A stretch of DNA of 64,000 nucleotides, from positions 930,001 through 994,000 of the forward strand of contig NZ_PVYX01000002.1 in the NCBI RefSeq assembly GCF_003001695.1. Direction: 5' to 3'. How positions within the stretch are numbered: the first letter of the stretch is position 1; every line of letters begins with the position of its first letter. A program made the translations under genes and the position numbers. Below, in pieces: positions 27,456 through 36,626 of the stretch. The stretch is from Flagellimonas meridianipacifica. GTDB taxonomy: Bacteria > Bacteroidota > Bacteroidia > Flavobacteriales > Flavobacteriaceae. The notes under the pieces were generated by a model, which saw only the letters and a list, made by a program, of their open reading frames with translations, made no database searches and was not told where the DNA came from.

Positions 27456-28640
27456 TCAATCAAATTGATGTCTTCGAATAATTCCTTTTAATCGGGCCTT
27501 GAGGTCCTCGCCGGCATCATAGACCATTTGTTCATTTGTTGGAAAAGGGACTGCCGCCAAATCCAATAAAGCTACCAAGTCGTTGTCCAATGCTCTCCTA
27601 TCTCCCTTGTAGTTGGCATATATATGCTCAAAAATGAACTCGCTGGCAAGCGGGTAGGAGTTGATTTCCTGTCCACTGGTCAAATCAGTAATGCTCACCT
27701 TTGCTCCAATCTGGGCACTTTTGAACTGTGTGAACTGATAGAAGTTACAAGTAACTGTTCTTAATCGGTCCACTTTTATTCTATTACCCAAACTGTCCTT
27801 TATGGCATTTCCATTTTCATCCAATAGATACTCATACCCATCTTTGATTTGCTTTTCGCGTACAATTTGCGTTTCGTTCACCCGCTCTGGAGAAATATTG
27901 ATTTCCCTAAAGCCCAGGTTTAGTGCAAAATCATAGTTCATGCCGTTTTGCGGCTTGGAGTGGAACTTGGTCCAGAAGTTATCTATTCCGTAGGTATTGA
28001 AATCCAATAACTCGTCTTCTAATCGCTCCGGAATAATCTGTTGGGTTTCATTATCAATTTGAACCTTCACATAATCCAATCCTTTTTGGTAAGCTTCGTC
28101 CATTTTCTGAACGGTCTGTTTGTAACCAGGATTGATTTCGGATAGATACTTCAAATCATTAAAAACACTTCTAAAGTCTTGCTTATATCTAGCGTTTTTC
28201 AACAAATCGCTTGCGTTGGCATACAGATATTCCGAAAGCTCATCTTTGGTATCCAAAATGGCATTGTCATAATTGACGAAATCAAATCGGGCTTCACGTC
28301 CTTCTTCATAAATGGATAGGGGTAATAAAGGTTGGATTCTGGCTTGAATATCCTTCAAGGCATTGTATTTACGGTAGATGGTCTCCAAATTTGCAGGATT
28401 TCCATCTTTTTCCATGAAACTGATTTGCTCCAGTTCCCTTTGTGCATTTTTTGCAAAGGCATCTTCCAAGAGAGTAACATAGGCCTGATGTCCTTTTCTG
28501 GTTTTGTTTTCCGTTAAGTTTTTGATGGCCTTGTTCATGGCCGTAACGTAATTACCACTGTTCACCGCCTCTTGGGTCTTTTTAACCCCTCCGCAGGAAA
28601 GTAGTATCAAAATGGTACTATAAAGTAGAGTTTTTCTCAT
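27456..28640 (-). CDS. Uncharacterised envelope lipoprotein, mostly helical N-terminal half
   Basis: This 394-aa protein has the lipoprotein signal MRKTLLYSTILILLSC (Cys16). Residues 20-230 are rich in long amphipathic helices with a repeat-like spacing (AVNSGNYVTAMNKAIKNL, ATLLEDAF-type segments, LNPGYKQTV-like loops), suggesting a TPR-like scaffold. The second half looks beta-rich, with SITDLTSGQEINSYPLASEFIFEHIYA. I do not recognise a named family; similar proteins seem to occur in flavobacteria, but their function is unknown to me. It stands alone between the ytxJ terminator and the divergent glyA gene. Confidence 0.7.
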   Translation of the reverse strand: MRKTLLYSTILILLSCGGVKKTQEAVNSGNYVTAMNKAIKNLTENKTRKGHQAYVTLLEDAFAKNAQRELEQISFMEKDGNPANLETIYRKYNALKDIQARIQPLLPLSIYEEGREARFDFVNYDNAILDTKDELSEYLYANASDLLKNARYKQDFRSVFNDLKYLSEINPGYKQTVQKMDEAYQKGLDYVKVQIDNETQQIIPERLEDELLDFNTYGIDNFWTKFHSKPQNGMNYDFALNLGFREINISPERVNETQIVREKQIKDGYEYLLDENGNAIKDSLGNRIKVDRLRTVTCNFYQFTQFKSAQIGAKVSITDLTSGQEINSYPLASEFIFEHIYANYKGDRRALDNDLVALLDLAAVPFPTNEQMVYDAGEDLKARLKGIIRRHQFD

Positions 28641-28869
28641 CGTTTTTGGTTTTGTGATTTTCTAGTAGAGTTCAACTGCCGTGCCAAAAAGCCACACTTT
28701 AGTAACGTTTCAGGCTCAACTGTAGTATATTATCGGTGAAATGCAGGTTTTTTTGTGGTTTTTGGATTATACCGGATTGCTTTTCAATTGTTGATTCTTA
28801 GTGGATAATATCTCTTTTGCCGCTCTATTTTTTAGTTGAAATACTTATTTCTCTTTGTATTTTTGAAAA
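28641..28869. other. Divergent intergenic region before glyA
   Basis: This is a 229-bp AT-rich gap between two divergent genes, so it should hold promoters for both. A TTG-N20-TATTTTTG pair at 28836-28866 lies too close to the glyA ATG to give a normal leader, so I did not call it a promoter. I see no small gene or hairpin in it. Confidence 0.5.
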
Positions 28870-30162
28870 ATGAAAACTGAAGTCCTAACACAGAGAGACA
28901 CCACCATTTTTGACCTTATCGAAAAGGAAAGGGAAAGACAGGTGCAAGGAATTGAATTGATTGCTTCCGAAAATTTTACAAGCCCTCAGGTGATGGAGGC
29001 CGCAGGTTCTGTCCTTACCAATAAATATGCTGAAGGATATCCTGGAAAACGGTATTATGGTGGATGCGAAGTTGTGGACGAAATAGAAACCTTGGCCATA
29101 GAAAGGGCGAAGGAACTTTTTGGAGCAGTATACGCTAACGTACAGCCCCATTCGGGTTCCCAAGCCAATGCGTCCGTGTATCACGCTTGTTTGCAGCCAG
29201 GTGACACGATTCTTGGATTTGATTTGGCCCATGGTGGGCATCTTACGCATGGTTCTCCCGTAAATTTCTCAGGAAAGTTATACCGACCTACATTCTACGG
29301 GGTTGATGAGGAAACCGGAACCCTGAACTATGACAAAATCCAAGAGATTGCCGACAAGGAAAAACCAAAAATGATTATTGCCGGGGCCTCTGCGTACTCC
29401 AGAGACATGGATTTTGCACGTTTTCGGGAAATTGCGGATAGTGTGAACGCCATATTGCTTGCGGACATCTCCCACCCGTCCGGGTTGATAGCAAAAGGAA
29501 TTTTAAACGACCCTATCCCTCATTGCCATATTGTAACAACCACTACGCACAAAACACTGCGTGGTCCCCGAGGCGGACTTATTTTAATGGGAGAGAACTT
29601 TGAAAACCCGTTTGGTATTCGGTTGAAGAACGGAAACCTAAGAAAAATGTCCGGATTATTGGACCTAGCAGTATTTCCTGGTAATCAGGGTGGCCCATTG
29701 GAACATATCATAGCTGCGAAAGCCATTGCTTTTGGTGAAGCACTTTCTGACGACTTTCTGCATTATATGCTTCAGGTGAAAAAGAATGCTGAAGCCATGG
29801 CCAAATCTTTCATGGCGAAGAATTACAAAGTCATTTCTGGAGGAACGGACAACCATATGATGCTCATCGACCTTAGAAATAAAGGCATTACTGGCAAGGA
29901 TGCGGAAAAAGCTTTGGAAAAAGCAGCGATCACGGCAAACAAAAACATGGTGCCTTTTGATGACCAATCTCCGTTCATCACTTCGGGGATACGTTTTGGG
30001 ACACCGGCTATCACAACCCGGGGGTTGGTTGAATCCGATATGGAAACCATAGTGGATTTGATTGACGAAGTGCTGATGAGTCCTGAAGATGAAGCAGGTA
30101 TATCCAAGATAAAAGAAAAGGTCCATACTTTGATGAAGCACAGACCTCTTTTTAATAGCTAA
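28870..30162 (+). CDS. glyA: Serine hydroxymethyltransferase
   Basis: GlyA interconverts serine and glycine with tetrahydrofolate and is the main source of one-carbon units. The 430-aa PLP enzyme has [29 protein letters not shown] and the PLP lysine in [27 protein letters not shown] and the C-terminal [14 protein letters not shown] are also conserved. The length fits the family. It stands alone between divergent and convergent neighbours. Confidence 0.97.
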   Translation: MKTEVLTQRDTTIFDLIEKERERQVQGIELIASENFTSPQVMEAAGSVLTNKYAEGYPGKRYYGGCEVVDEIETLAIERAKELFGAVYANVQPHSGSQANASVYHACLQPGDTILGFDLAHGGHLTHGSPVNFSGKLYRPTFYGVDEETGTLNYDKIQEIADKEKPKMIIAGASAYSRDMDFARFREIADSVNAILLADISHPSGLIAKGILNDPIPHCHIVTTTTHKTLRGPRGGLILMGENFENPFGIRLKNGNLRKMSGLLDLAVFPGNQGGPLEHIIAAKAIAFGEALSDDFLHYMLQVKKNAEAMAKSFMAKNYKVISGGTDNHMMLIDLRNKGITGKDAEKALEKAAITANKNMVPFDDQSPFITSGIRFGTPAITTRGLVESDMETIVDLIDEVLMSPEDEAGISKIKEKVHTLMKHRPLFNS

Positions 30163-30208
30163 TTACGAAGGGTGTTCTTAGGTTAAGCCTAAGGAAATAT
30201 ATTTTCAA

Positions 30209-30871
30209 CTAGTCCAAAAGGAAAAAATCCTCGTTGGTAAGTTCTCTATTTTTTACTTCATAAATCATGACATCATGATTTAGCTTGTCATCAAAATAAA
30301 GACCCCAGAAATCATAGTATTGGTCTCTATGGCCCTCTGCTGATATGGCTCCTTGGTCAGTATCTTCAAAAACGGGGACAAAAATTTCATAGGGCATTTC
30401 TGTTAAGCCTTTGGTGAAATACACAAAGTTTTCACTCAATTTAGACATAATACCTGGCAATTCTTCCGGGATGCTATAATCGTGTATCCTATTTACAATG
30501 ACAGAGGTGTCCTTAAAATGTAGGGAGAGTTCGGCGATGTCCAAGGCATGGTTGTTGTCTGCACAAAGCTTTTGAAAACTTTCATCAAATTTTGACGGAA
30601 TGTTACATCCTTCATTTTGAGGGGATATGCCTCCCCAGTTTCCACTATTAAAGTGGTGCAGACTTTCTGTAAGCCCAAAATTGCAATGGATATCCAGAAC
30701 GATATCTATTTGTTGCTTTTTTATATTGTATCTGCATTGAGCCGAAATCTCAGCAAAGAAATCCCGCTCCAAAACCTTTAAAAAGTCTTCGAGACCATTA
30801 CAGGTCACGAAAGTAGTTATGTCACTTAAGGGGAAAAGTGAATCTCGTTTTTTGTCTGGTCGCATCCTCAT
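30209..30871 (-). CDS. Uncharacterised 220-aa protein beside a signalling island
   Basis: I do not recognise this protein. It begins MRMRPDKKRDSLFPLSDITTFVTCNGLEDFLKVL, with no signal peptide or membrane segment, so it is probably cytoplasmic. The composition is acidic and aromatic-rich, with a conserved-looking stretch HHFNSGNWGGI in the middle and a C-terminal WGLYFDDKLNHDVMIYEVKNRE. It is convergent with glyA and sits 162 bp downstream, on the same strand, of the response regulator at 31034, so a link to that module is possible but unproven. Codon use looks like that of its neighbours, and it is a plausible real gene. Confidence 0.65.
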   Translation of the reverse strand: MRMRPDKKRDSLFPLSDITTFVTCNGLEDFLKVLERDFFAEISAQCRYNIKKQQIDIVLDIHCNFGLTESLHHFNSGNWGGISPQNEGCNIPSKFDESFQKLCADNNHALDIAELSLHFKDTSVIVNRIHDYSIPEELPGIMSKLSENFVYFTKGLTEMPYEIFVPVFEDTDQGAISAEGHRDQYYDFWGLYFDDKLNHDVMIYEVKNRELTNEDFFLLD

Positions 30872-31033
30872 CCGTTTAACCTACGTTCGTAATTCAAAGT
30901 TAAAACGAATGTTTTTTTTGGGATTGCACGAAATCCTTAAAAATTCTATGGATTTCCTTGTATTTGTTCCACTAAACGGCCTTCAGAATGGTAAGATATT
31001 CTGTGAGTTAATTAAACATCTTTATAAAACTAT

Positions 31034-31702
31034 CTAAATAAATCCCCTGTTTTTGGCCGCAAGAATTAGCGCAAGGTCATTTTCATTTTCAGTTCCGAAT
31101 AGGGATTTCAAATGACGTTTCCTGTTTTCAATGGAGGATGGGGAAAGCCGGATAAACTTCTCCAAATCTTTGTTTTTTGTGCCAATTGAAAGATGATAGA
31201 GTATTTTTTTATCCTTCTCGTCCAACCTAATATCATTGGTCATTTTCTTCCGTATGGCAGCAAGCGCCTTGGAAGAATAATAAGGTGGACTCAAGGTCAC
31301 GGTCTTCACGGCGTCTTCCAGGGTCTTGGGGTCAATGTCCGTTTTGACCAAATATCCATCTGGGTCAACGGATTGTAAAATGCTATTTATTCTGTAGTTG
31401 TCGCTAAAAGAGGACATAAACACAATTTTGGTTTCGGGAACAAGCTTGCGTGCCAAGATTCCCAAATCCTCTCCGGTTTGGGGTTGGTGTTCATTAGGTG
31501 GATACATCTGCACATCCAAGAAGAGAATATCGTACTTGAATGAATTCACAGATTCCTCAATCATACGTTTCCCTGTTTCAAAAGTATTGGCTGTATCCAC
31601 GATAATGGAATGCCCTTCAAAAACAATGCGTTCCAGAATGAACTTATAGCCTAACATGGTCATTTCATGGTCGTCAATGGCTAGAATTCGAAGTGTCTTC
31701 AT
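31034..31702 (-). CDS. NarL/LuxR-type response regulator
   Basis: This 222-aa response regulator has a receiver with Asp10-Asp11, the phosphorylation site Asp63 in ILFLDVQM, and Lys120 in GYLVKTD. The C-terminal HTH (about 158-222) has EKDKKILYHLSIGTKNKDLEKF and SPSSIENRKRHLKSLFG, a LuxR-type DNA-binding fold with an unusual loop sequence. It starts 24 bp after the TPR sensor kinase and is very likely its partner. The receiver has a longer loop (YPPNEHQPQTGEDLG) than the typical family. Confidence 0.9.
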   Translation of the reverse strand: MKTLRILAIDDHEMTMLGYKFILERIVFEGHSIIVDTANTFETGKRMIEESVNSFKYDILFLDVQMYPPNEHQPQTGEDLGILARKLVPETKIVFMSSFSDNYRINSILQSVDPDGYLVKTDIDPKTLEDAVKTVTLSPPYYSSKALAAIRKKMTNDIRLDEKDKKILYHLSIGTKNKDLEKFIRLSPSSIENRKRHLKSLFGTENENDLALILAAKNRGFI

Positions 31703-31726
31703 GTGCTATATTTTAATTTCTTGGGG

Positions 31727-33814
31727 TTATGCCTTCGCTGTTTGTTTTATTTCAAAGTCCTCAAGAATTTCTGTTTGTTTGGCGTAATTCATGGGAATGC
31801 TCACCTTTATGGTGGTACCTTTCCCTTTTTTACTCTCAATATCCAAGGTCCCGTTTACTTTTTTCACTCTGGAAATGATGTTTCGAAGCCCTATTCCTCT
31901 TTTTCCTTTGTTGATGTCAAAGCCTTTACCATCGTCTTTAATGCTCAACTTAAGGAAATTGTTTTCACACTCAAAGTTTACAAAAGCGTTTTTGCAATTG
32001 GCATGCTTTACGCAATTTTGCAGGGACTCTTGAACAATTCGATAGGCATTGATTTTGATATCGCCCTCCAAACTGTCCCATTCCAGTAATGAATCATACG
32101 TAAAAGAACATGTTATCCCAGAAGATGCTCCAATGGAGTTTATCATATCCTCGAGGGATACAATAAAGTTATGAATTTTTTGATAAGAAGCATTATTGAG
32201 CTCATGCGAAATGGTGCGGATTTCCTCCTCTGTCTCACGCAGTTTTTCAATGAGCTCCGCTCGTTGTTCCACGGACTTTTCGTCCGCCATTTCATTAAGC
32301 CCTGTGAGTACCAGTCGGATACCTAACATTTGACCGAGCACGCCATCGTGCAGTTCCTCTGAAATGCGCTTTTGTTCCAGTTTTTTGCCCTCCTCAAATT
32401 TTCCTTGTTGAGCCAGCATGAGGTTATAAATCTCCTGATTGCTTTCCTGTTGTTTTTGTTGGAATTTGAGGCGGTTATTACTAATGCGCTGGGCTATAAT
32501 AGTGAACAAGGATATTCCAAAAAGGATAAGCCCTAAGGTGATACCAATCCAAATCTGTTTTTGTCGTGAAAGCACTTCGTTTTCCTCAATGATTTGGTCG
32601 GTTTCCAAACGAATGCGCGCGAACTTATCACGAGTGGCCCGTTCTTCTTCTTTTAGTTGCTCGGAAAGTTTGTAATAAGCAGTGGAGTAGGCCACTGCAT
32701 TTTCAGAGTCTATTTCTGTAAGGAACTTGAGTACTTCTAAACGGCGGTCATTGTTTTGGGTCTCTTCAGCAAATTGCTTTACTTCTTTTGCCAATTTAAC
32801 TGCTTCATCTTTTTTGCCTTGCGCTAGTAAGAGTTCAGCTAGCTTTTGCCTAGCCCACCCTAAATCTTGTGGCTCATCAATCTTAATAAACGTATTAATG
32901 GCCTTTAAATACTCTTGATTAAGTTCTTCGTCGGTTTCCCCCAGTTTAAAACGAGCGTAAGTATGTCCTACCAAAGCCTTAGAATAAAGCTCTGGATCTT
33001 GCTGTTTGAATTCGTCATTCTGAAGTAATGGTTTGTACTCTTGAATGGCACTTTCATAATCTTCTTCACGCAGATAGCTATTGGCTAAGTTATTTTTGTT
33101 AATCCATACTAAATTTTCATCATTCAAAGATTCTAGATAATCTCCAGCTTTTTTAAGATATTCTCGTGTTTTATCTTCGTTTTTAAAACCACTTTGGATA
33201 CTCGCTAATAAATTATAGCTTGCTGATAGCCAATAATCATCTTTTTGTTCCGCAAATGTTTTTATCGCTTTAGAGACATTACTTTCGGCACCTAAGTAGT
33301 CCTTTAAATCATCTTGGGCTTGGGCCATTGAATATAGCATTCTTGCCTTTAAGTACTCGGAGGGTGAATCCGTGGGTAGCTTATCAAAACTTTGGTAGGC
33401 TAACTGATAATAATAGTATGAGCTATCAATTACTAAGTAACTCTTTAAAAATGCAGCCATATCCCAATGAGCTTCTCCAAGGATTTGATAGTCATTAGAC
33501 TTAATTGCAAGGCTCGATAACTCTTCGTATACATTTCGATAAAACAAAGAATCCTTTATACGATACCCTGTAATTGATATTTGGGAAAGGTTTTTAAGAT
33601 AAGTTGAATCGCTATCATTTTGTTTAAGTAGTTTATACCCAGCTCGCAGATAATCTTTTCTTACACTCATGGGTAATTCAGTACTATCTTTTGCAATGCG
33701 CACCTTTTCCATCGCTTGGGTAACAAGTGGATTGCCAACTTGCAATTTACTATCGGTTGAGTTTTTGCAAGCGAAAAAAATTGATACTAAGAGAAGTAAC
33801 TGTATCTTTTTCAA
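31727..33814 (-). CDS. TPR-containing sensor histidine kinase with lipoprotein signal
   Basis: This is a 695-aa membrane sensor kinase. It begins with a lipoprotein-type signal, MKKIQLLLLVSIFFAC (Cys16). Residues about 30-400 form a series of helix pairs of TPR type that should lie outside the inner membrane. One membrane helix spans about 420-442. The HisKA_3 box holds His489 in ISEELHDGVLGQ, and the ATPase domain has RIVQESLQNCVKHA, DDGKGFD and GIGLRNI. The neighbouring response regulator at 31034 is its expected partner. Just upstream lies a 54-aa lipopeptide gene followed by a strong terminator. The signal is unknown; TPRs often bind peptides (family knowledge). Confidence 0.93.
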   Translation of the reverse strand: MKKIQLLLLVSIFFACKNSTDSKLQVGNPLVTQAMEKVRIAKDSTELPMSVRKDYLRAGYKLLKQNDSDSTYLKNLSQISITGYRIKDSLFYRNVYEELSSLAIKSNDYQILGEAHWDMAAFLKSYLVIDSSYYYYQLAYQSFDKLPTDSPSEYLKARMLYSMAQAQDDLKDYLGAESNVSKAIKTFAEQKDDYWLSASYNLLASIQSGFKNEDKTREYLKKAGDYLESLNDENLVWINKNNLANSYLREEDYESAIQEYKPLLQNDEFKQQDPELYSKALVGHTYARFKLGETDEELNQEYLKAINTFIKIDEPQDLGWARQKLAELLLAQGKKDEAVKLAKEVKQFAEETQNNDRRLEVLKFLTEIDSENAVAYSTAYYKLSEQLKEEERATRDKFARIRLETDQIIEENEVLSRQKQIWIGITLGLILFGISLFTIIAQRISNNRLKFQQKQQESNQEIYNLMLAQQGKFEEGKKLEQKRISEELHDGVLGQMLGIRLVLTGLNEMADEKSVEQRAELIEKLRETEEEIRTISHELNNASYQKIHNFIVSLEDMINSIGASSGITCSFTYDSLLEWDSLEGDIKINAYRIVQESLQNCVKHANCKNAFVNFECENNFLKLSIKDDGKGFDINKGKRGIGLRNIISRVKKVNGTLDIESKKGKGTTIKVSIPMNYAKQTEILEDFEIKQTAKA

Positions 33815-33868
33815 GAGTGATTGGTTGAAAAATAGGGCAAAAGCCCAGTTCTTTTACTACAAGGTACT

Positions 33869-33903
33869 AAAAAACCCCAAATCAAAGAAGATTTGGGGTT
33901 TTT
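33869..33903 (-). terminator. Strong intrinsic terminator after the lipopeptide gene
   Basis: A perfect stem of about 14 bp (AAAACCCCAAATC with its complement) closes a six-base loop and has T-runs on the minus strand. It lies 21 bp after the lipopeptide stop and 55 bp before the kinase start, so it separates the two transcripts unless read-through occurs. Confidence 0.9.
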
Positions 33904-33923
33904 GATATGTTTGAAGATTATAC

Positions 33924-34088
33924 TTAGGTTCTATCAGGATCTACTTGACCATCTCCCTCACCTGAATTTACATCTACTTTTAAAGTTTCAAAAAGGGCTT
34001 CTGTTTCTTGAACGTTGGTTTCGGACTCACAAGAGAACATCCCTAAAGAAAATACAGCTACAGCTACAATACCAAATACTTTTTTCAT
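33924..34088 (-). CDS. 54-residue predicted lipopeptide upstream of the TPR kinase
   Basis: This small gene has an ATG at 34088 and a TAA at 33924. The product has a Lys-Lys start, a hydrophobic stretch GIVAVAVFSLGMF, then Ser-Cys (Cys20) that fits a relaxed lipobox. The remaining 34 residues are acidic and hydrophilic (ESETNVQE; SGEGDGQVDPDRT). It is thus a tiny exported lipopeptide or a precursor that may be cut. It sits between a LytTR regulator and the TPR sensor kinase, all on the minus strand, and is closed by a strong terminator that would give a short separate mRNA. I do not recognise a named family. Confidence 0.7.
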   Translation of the reverse strand: MKKVFGIVAVAVFSLGMFSCESETNVQETEALFETLKVDVNSGEGDGQVDPDRT

Positions 34089-34231
34089 AATCTTTCCGTT
34101 TAATGTTTAGATAAGTTTAGTTTTCCTGTGGCTAATATATTTTTGACCTCTTTTTTAGCCAGTCACAACAAAAGCATCTTAGTATTTAACGGAGAAATGC
34201 GGGTATTTGGGCCTATTCTATTAGAATTCGG

Positions 34232-34966
34232 TTAATTAGAAGCTCCTACAGCCTTTTTGGAGAGTTTTTCCTTGAGTTTGTCTATGCGTTCCCTGTACTT
34301 TTTGGAAAAGGGGATTTCTTGCTCTTTGGGATTGCGAAGGGTACACAAATTTTTACCATAGTTGATACGGGAAACGTATCTGGTATTCAGAATATAGCTC
34401 TGATGAATACGGATAAAGTTTTCAGGCAGTTGCTCCTCAAAAGACTTTAAAGTCTTAAACGCACTTACCACGTTGCCATTGGCCAAAAAGAAATCCGTGG
34501 AGTTGTTATCCGATTTTAAATACAGAATTTCTTTAGTGTCCAGATACCTATAATCATTATACGACCTTATACATATAGTGGAAGGGAAGTTTTCTTTGGG
34601 GTGTTGCTTTCTTAACTTAAAAATGGTCTTTCGGATATCAAATTCGTTGTGTGGCAATATCCAATAATCAAAAAAACCACTTTTTATGGCATTGTACGCG
34701 TATTTTGTAGAAGTGGAATATCCAATAATCACCGGAAGCGAGTTCATGTATTGTGTCAGTTCCGTTACCATTTGGAAATAGGACATGCTGTCATCATTCA
34801 GGTTGACCAGGACCACATCGGGAGAATATTTTAAGATGGTATTAAGCCCCTCAACGGAGTTGTGGGCGAAGCCTGCACACACGAAATCCTCAAACTCCTC
34901 AAGATACACTTGAAGTTGGAGCTTGGAGCTAGCGTCCGAGTCTATTATGGTGTAGGTATAATCCAT
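34232..34966 (-). CDS. LytTR-type regulator with a degenerate receiver
   Basis: The 244-aa protein has a receiver-like N-terminal domain (1-120) and a LytTR DNA-binding domain (about 140-240), the latter recognised from KEILYLKSDNNSTDFFLANG, LKSFEEQLPENFIRIHQSYILN and VSRINY. The receiver lacks key residues: the phosphorylation Asp is replaced by Asn55 in VLVNLND, and the usual Lys-Pro is Leu104-Pro105. Only Asp9 and Asp11 remain of the acidic pocket. It therefore probably does not accept phosphate in the usual way. It lies 143 bp upstream of the lipopeptide gene on the same strand. Confidence 0.88.
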   Translation of the reverse strand: MDYTYTIIDSDASSKLQLQVYLEEFEDFVCAGFAHNSVEGLNTILKYSPDVVLVNLNDDSMSYFQMVTELTQYMNSLPVIIGYSTSTKYAYNAIKSGFFDYWILPHNEFDIRKTIFKLRKQHPKENFPSTICIRSYNDYRYLDTKEILYLKSDNNSTDFFLANGNVVSAFKTLKSFEEQLPENFIRIHQSYILNTRYVSRINYGKNLCTLRNPKEQEIPFSKKYRERIDKLKEKLSKKAVGASN

Positions 34967-35095
34967 GCGTAAAACACTGGGTGCAAGTTACTAAGGCCTA
35001 AAAAAATCCCATTACAGTTTTACCTTAAAAAAACTGGGGATTTCCCTCAAAAACAATGATTTTTCTCTCTTATTGGGGAGTTTTTCCTCAAAAAA

Positions 35096-36625
35096 TCAGT
35101 TTTCTGGAACAAATTCAAAGGCTCCCATGTCGGGATTGGGATCTCTTGGTGTCCCCAAAACATCGTTTGGAAATGTGACCATAAAACTGGGGTCGCCCAT
35201 ATCAATGGCATCAGAATCGGGACCTATTGATAGTTGATTCTGAAAGGGAGCTTCAAAATCCATTTCACCATTTAAGATGATATTACGGTACAGATTTTCG
35301 TCATCAAAATTATATAAAGGGTCGCCTTGGAAGGAGCCACTACTATCCTCAAATTGAATGGCGGTATGGGAGAAACTAAAGTTGAAGGCAAAGTTGGTGT
35401 CCTCAATCAATGAAAGCTCCAAACGGGAAGAACCATCCACGATGGAATTGATAAAATTGGCTTGTTCCAAATCTGCGTTGGTATTGTCCAATAATAAGGC
35501 TACTCCACCCCGAGGTCCGTTGCCCCAATAATTGGCGAAAGTACAGTGGGTACATTGGTAATTGCCCCCATTGCCCAATAGCACAGATGTGGCTCCAGCA
35601 CCTCCAAATACAGAGTTGGAAGCAGTTATGCGTGCACCTGATGCCCAAAGGTTAAATTCCAAACTGTTAGTGATTTGAGAGTTGCTTAGGGTCAAGGTAG
35701 CTTCTGGATTGGATAGATTACCTTCTACAATCAATCCCGCCGTTGCGTTCTTCAACCTTAGATTTTGGATGGTATTGTTGGTGCTTCCAGAGCGAATCCA
35801 GATAGTGCCCCATTGCCCGGGGACATCAGAGAATGAAGGCTCCAGGCGGTCACCCTCAAAGATGACCTCATTTTCCAAAAGTTCCTGGTCTTCACTCTGT
35901 GCTCCATTTATTTGTAGGGACGCTCCCGAATCTACCAAAATACCTGAATCCCTATGAAAATGAACTCGAGTACCGGCATCTATGGTCAGCATATTTCCTG
36001 AGGGTACGGCAGCATATCCATAAATTACATATGGCTTTTCATTGGTAAAGTTGAGTTCTTGGGGTTCCAGATAAAAGCCTTCAACAACAATCTCATTTCC
36101 TTCTTCATCCATCCCAATTGGAATGGTTTCCCGTGTTCCATCAGCGTTTGTGACTGGGTACAAAAAGATGGCGTCTTTTACCAAGGTCACCAGTTCCACG
36201 TTTTGTTGGGAAGCACCTTCCCCAAAAAGAATGCGGTCGGTGTTCAAAAATTCATTTTCTCCAGTCGGGGCAACATCAAAAGTGGTTTCAACAAAGATAA
36301 AGAGACTGTCTCTTGCCAGAAGGGGGACGTCGGTAAATTCCTTTCCAGCCACACCATCCACATTAAGGCGATAGCTACTGTTGGGTCCATTCTCAAGACC
36401 CACGAAGGGAATGGAAATATCCCGATTGAGCCCATTGTACACCTTTAAGGTGTAGGTGCTACTTCCAATATTGGTGAATACGGTATCCAAAAAAACAGTG
36501 TCCTTGGAAAAAGTGAGATTACCGCTATTGGCTTCAAAATCAAAATCATTACGACAAGAACTCCAAATCAGTGCTGATAGAAATAGCAGGGAAAGGACGC
36601 TATATTTTGTGAAGTTTTGGGTCAC
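35096..36625 (-). CDS. Right-handed beta-helix lipoprotein, GTG start
   Basis: This 509-aa surface or outer-membrane lipoprotein has a signal that ends in LIWSSC, then NDFDFE. A beta-sandwich N-terminal part holds FLDTVFTNIGSSTYTLKVYN. It then forms a parallel beta-helix, with repeating ladders such as NTIQNLRLKNATAGLIVEG and ATLTLSNSQITNSLEFNLW. The C-terminus ends DPNPDMGAFEF, a motif seen in choice-of-anchor Q type proteins. I chose the GTG at 36625, one base after the thioesterase stop; the longer ORF to 36685 overlaps that gene and would hide the signal peptide. Its ligand is unknown. Confidence 0.85.
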   Translation of the reverse strand: MTQNFTKYSVLSLLFLSALIWSSCRNDFDFEANSGNLTFSKDTVFLDTVFTNIGSSTYTLKVYNGLNRDISIPFVGLENGPNSSYRLNVDGVAGKEFTDVPLLARDSLFIFVETTFDVAPTGENEFLNTDRILFGEGASQQNVELVTLVKDAIFLYPVTNADGTRETIPIGMDEEGNEIVVEGFYLEPQELNFTNEKPYVIYGYAAVPSGNMLTIDAGTRVHFHRDSGILVDSGASLQINGAQSEDQELLENEVIFEGDRLEPSFSDVPGQWGTIWIRSGSTNNTIQNLRLKNATAGLIVEGNLSNPEATLTLSNSQITNSLEFNLWASGARITASNSVFGGAGATSVLLGNGGNYQCTHCTFANYWGNGPRGGVALLLDNTNADLEQANFINSIVDGSSRLELSLIEDTNFAFNFSFSHTAIQFEDSSGSFQGDPLYNFDDENLYRNIILNGEMDFEAPFQNQLSIGPDSDAIDMGDPSFMVTFPNDVLGTPRDPNPDMGAFEFVPEN

Positions 36626-36626
36626 A

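Noticed and set aside
28836..28866. TTG-N20-TATTTTTG promoter-like pair before glyA
   Set aside because: The expected start site falls at or after the glyA ATG, so it would give no leader; I treat it as a chance match.
29665..30141. 158-codon minus-strand frame within glyA
   Set aside because: It is antisense to glyA and shows no recognisable protein features.
33893..34090. + strand frame of 65 codons opposite the lipopeptide gene
   Set aside because: It has no signal, no known motif and lies antisense to the better-supported small gene with a signal peptide and terminator.
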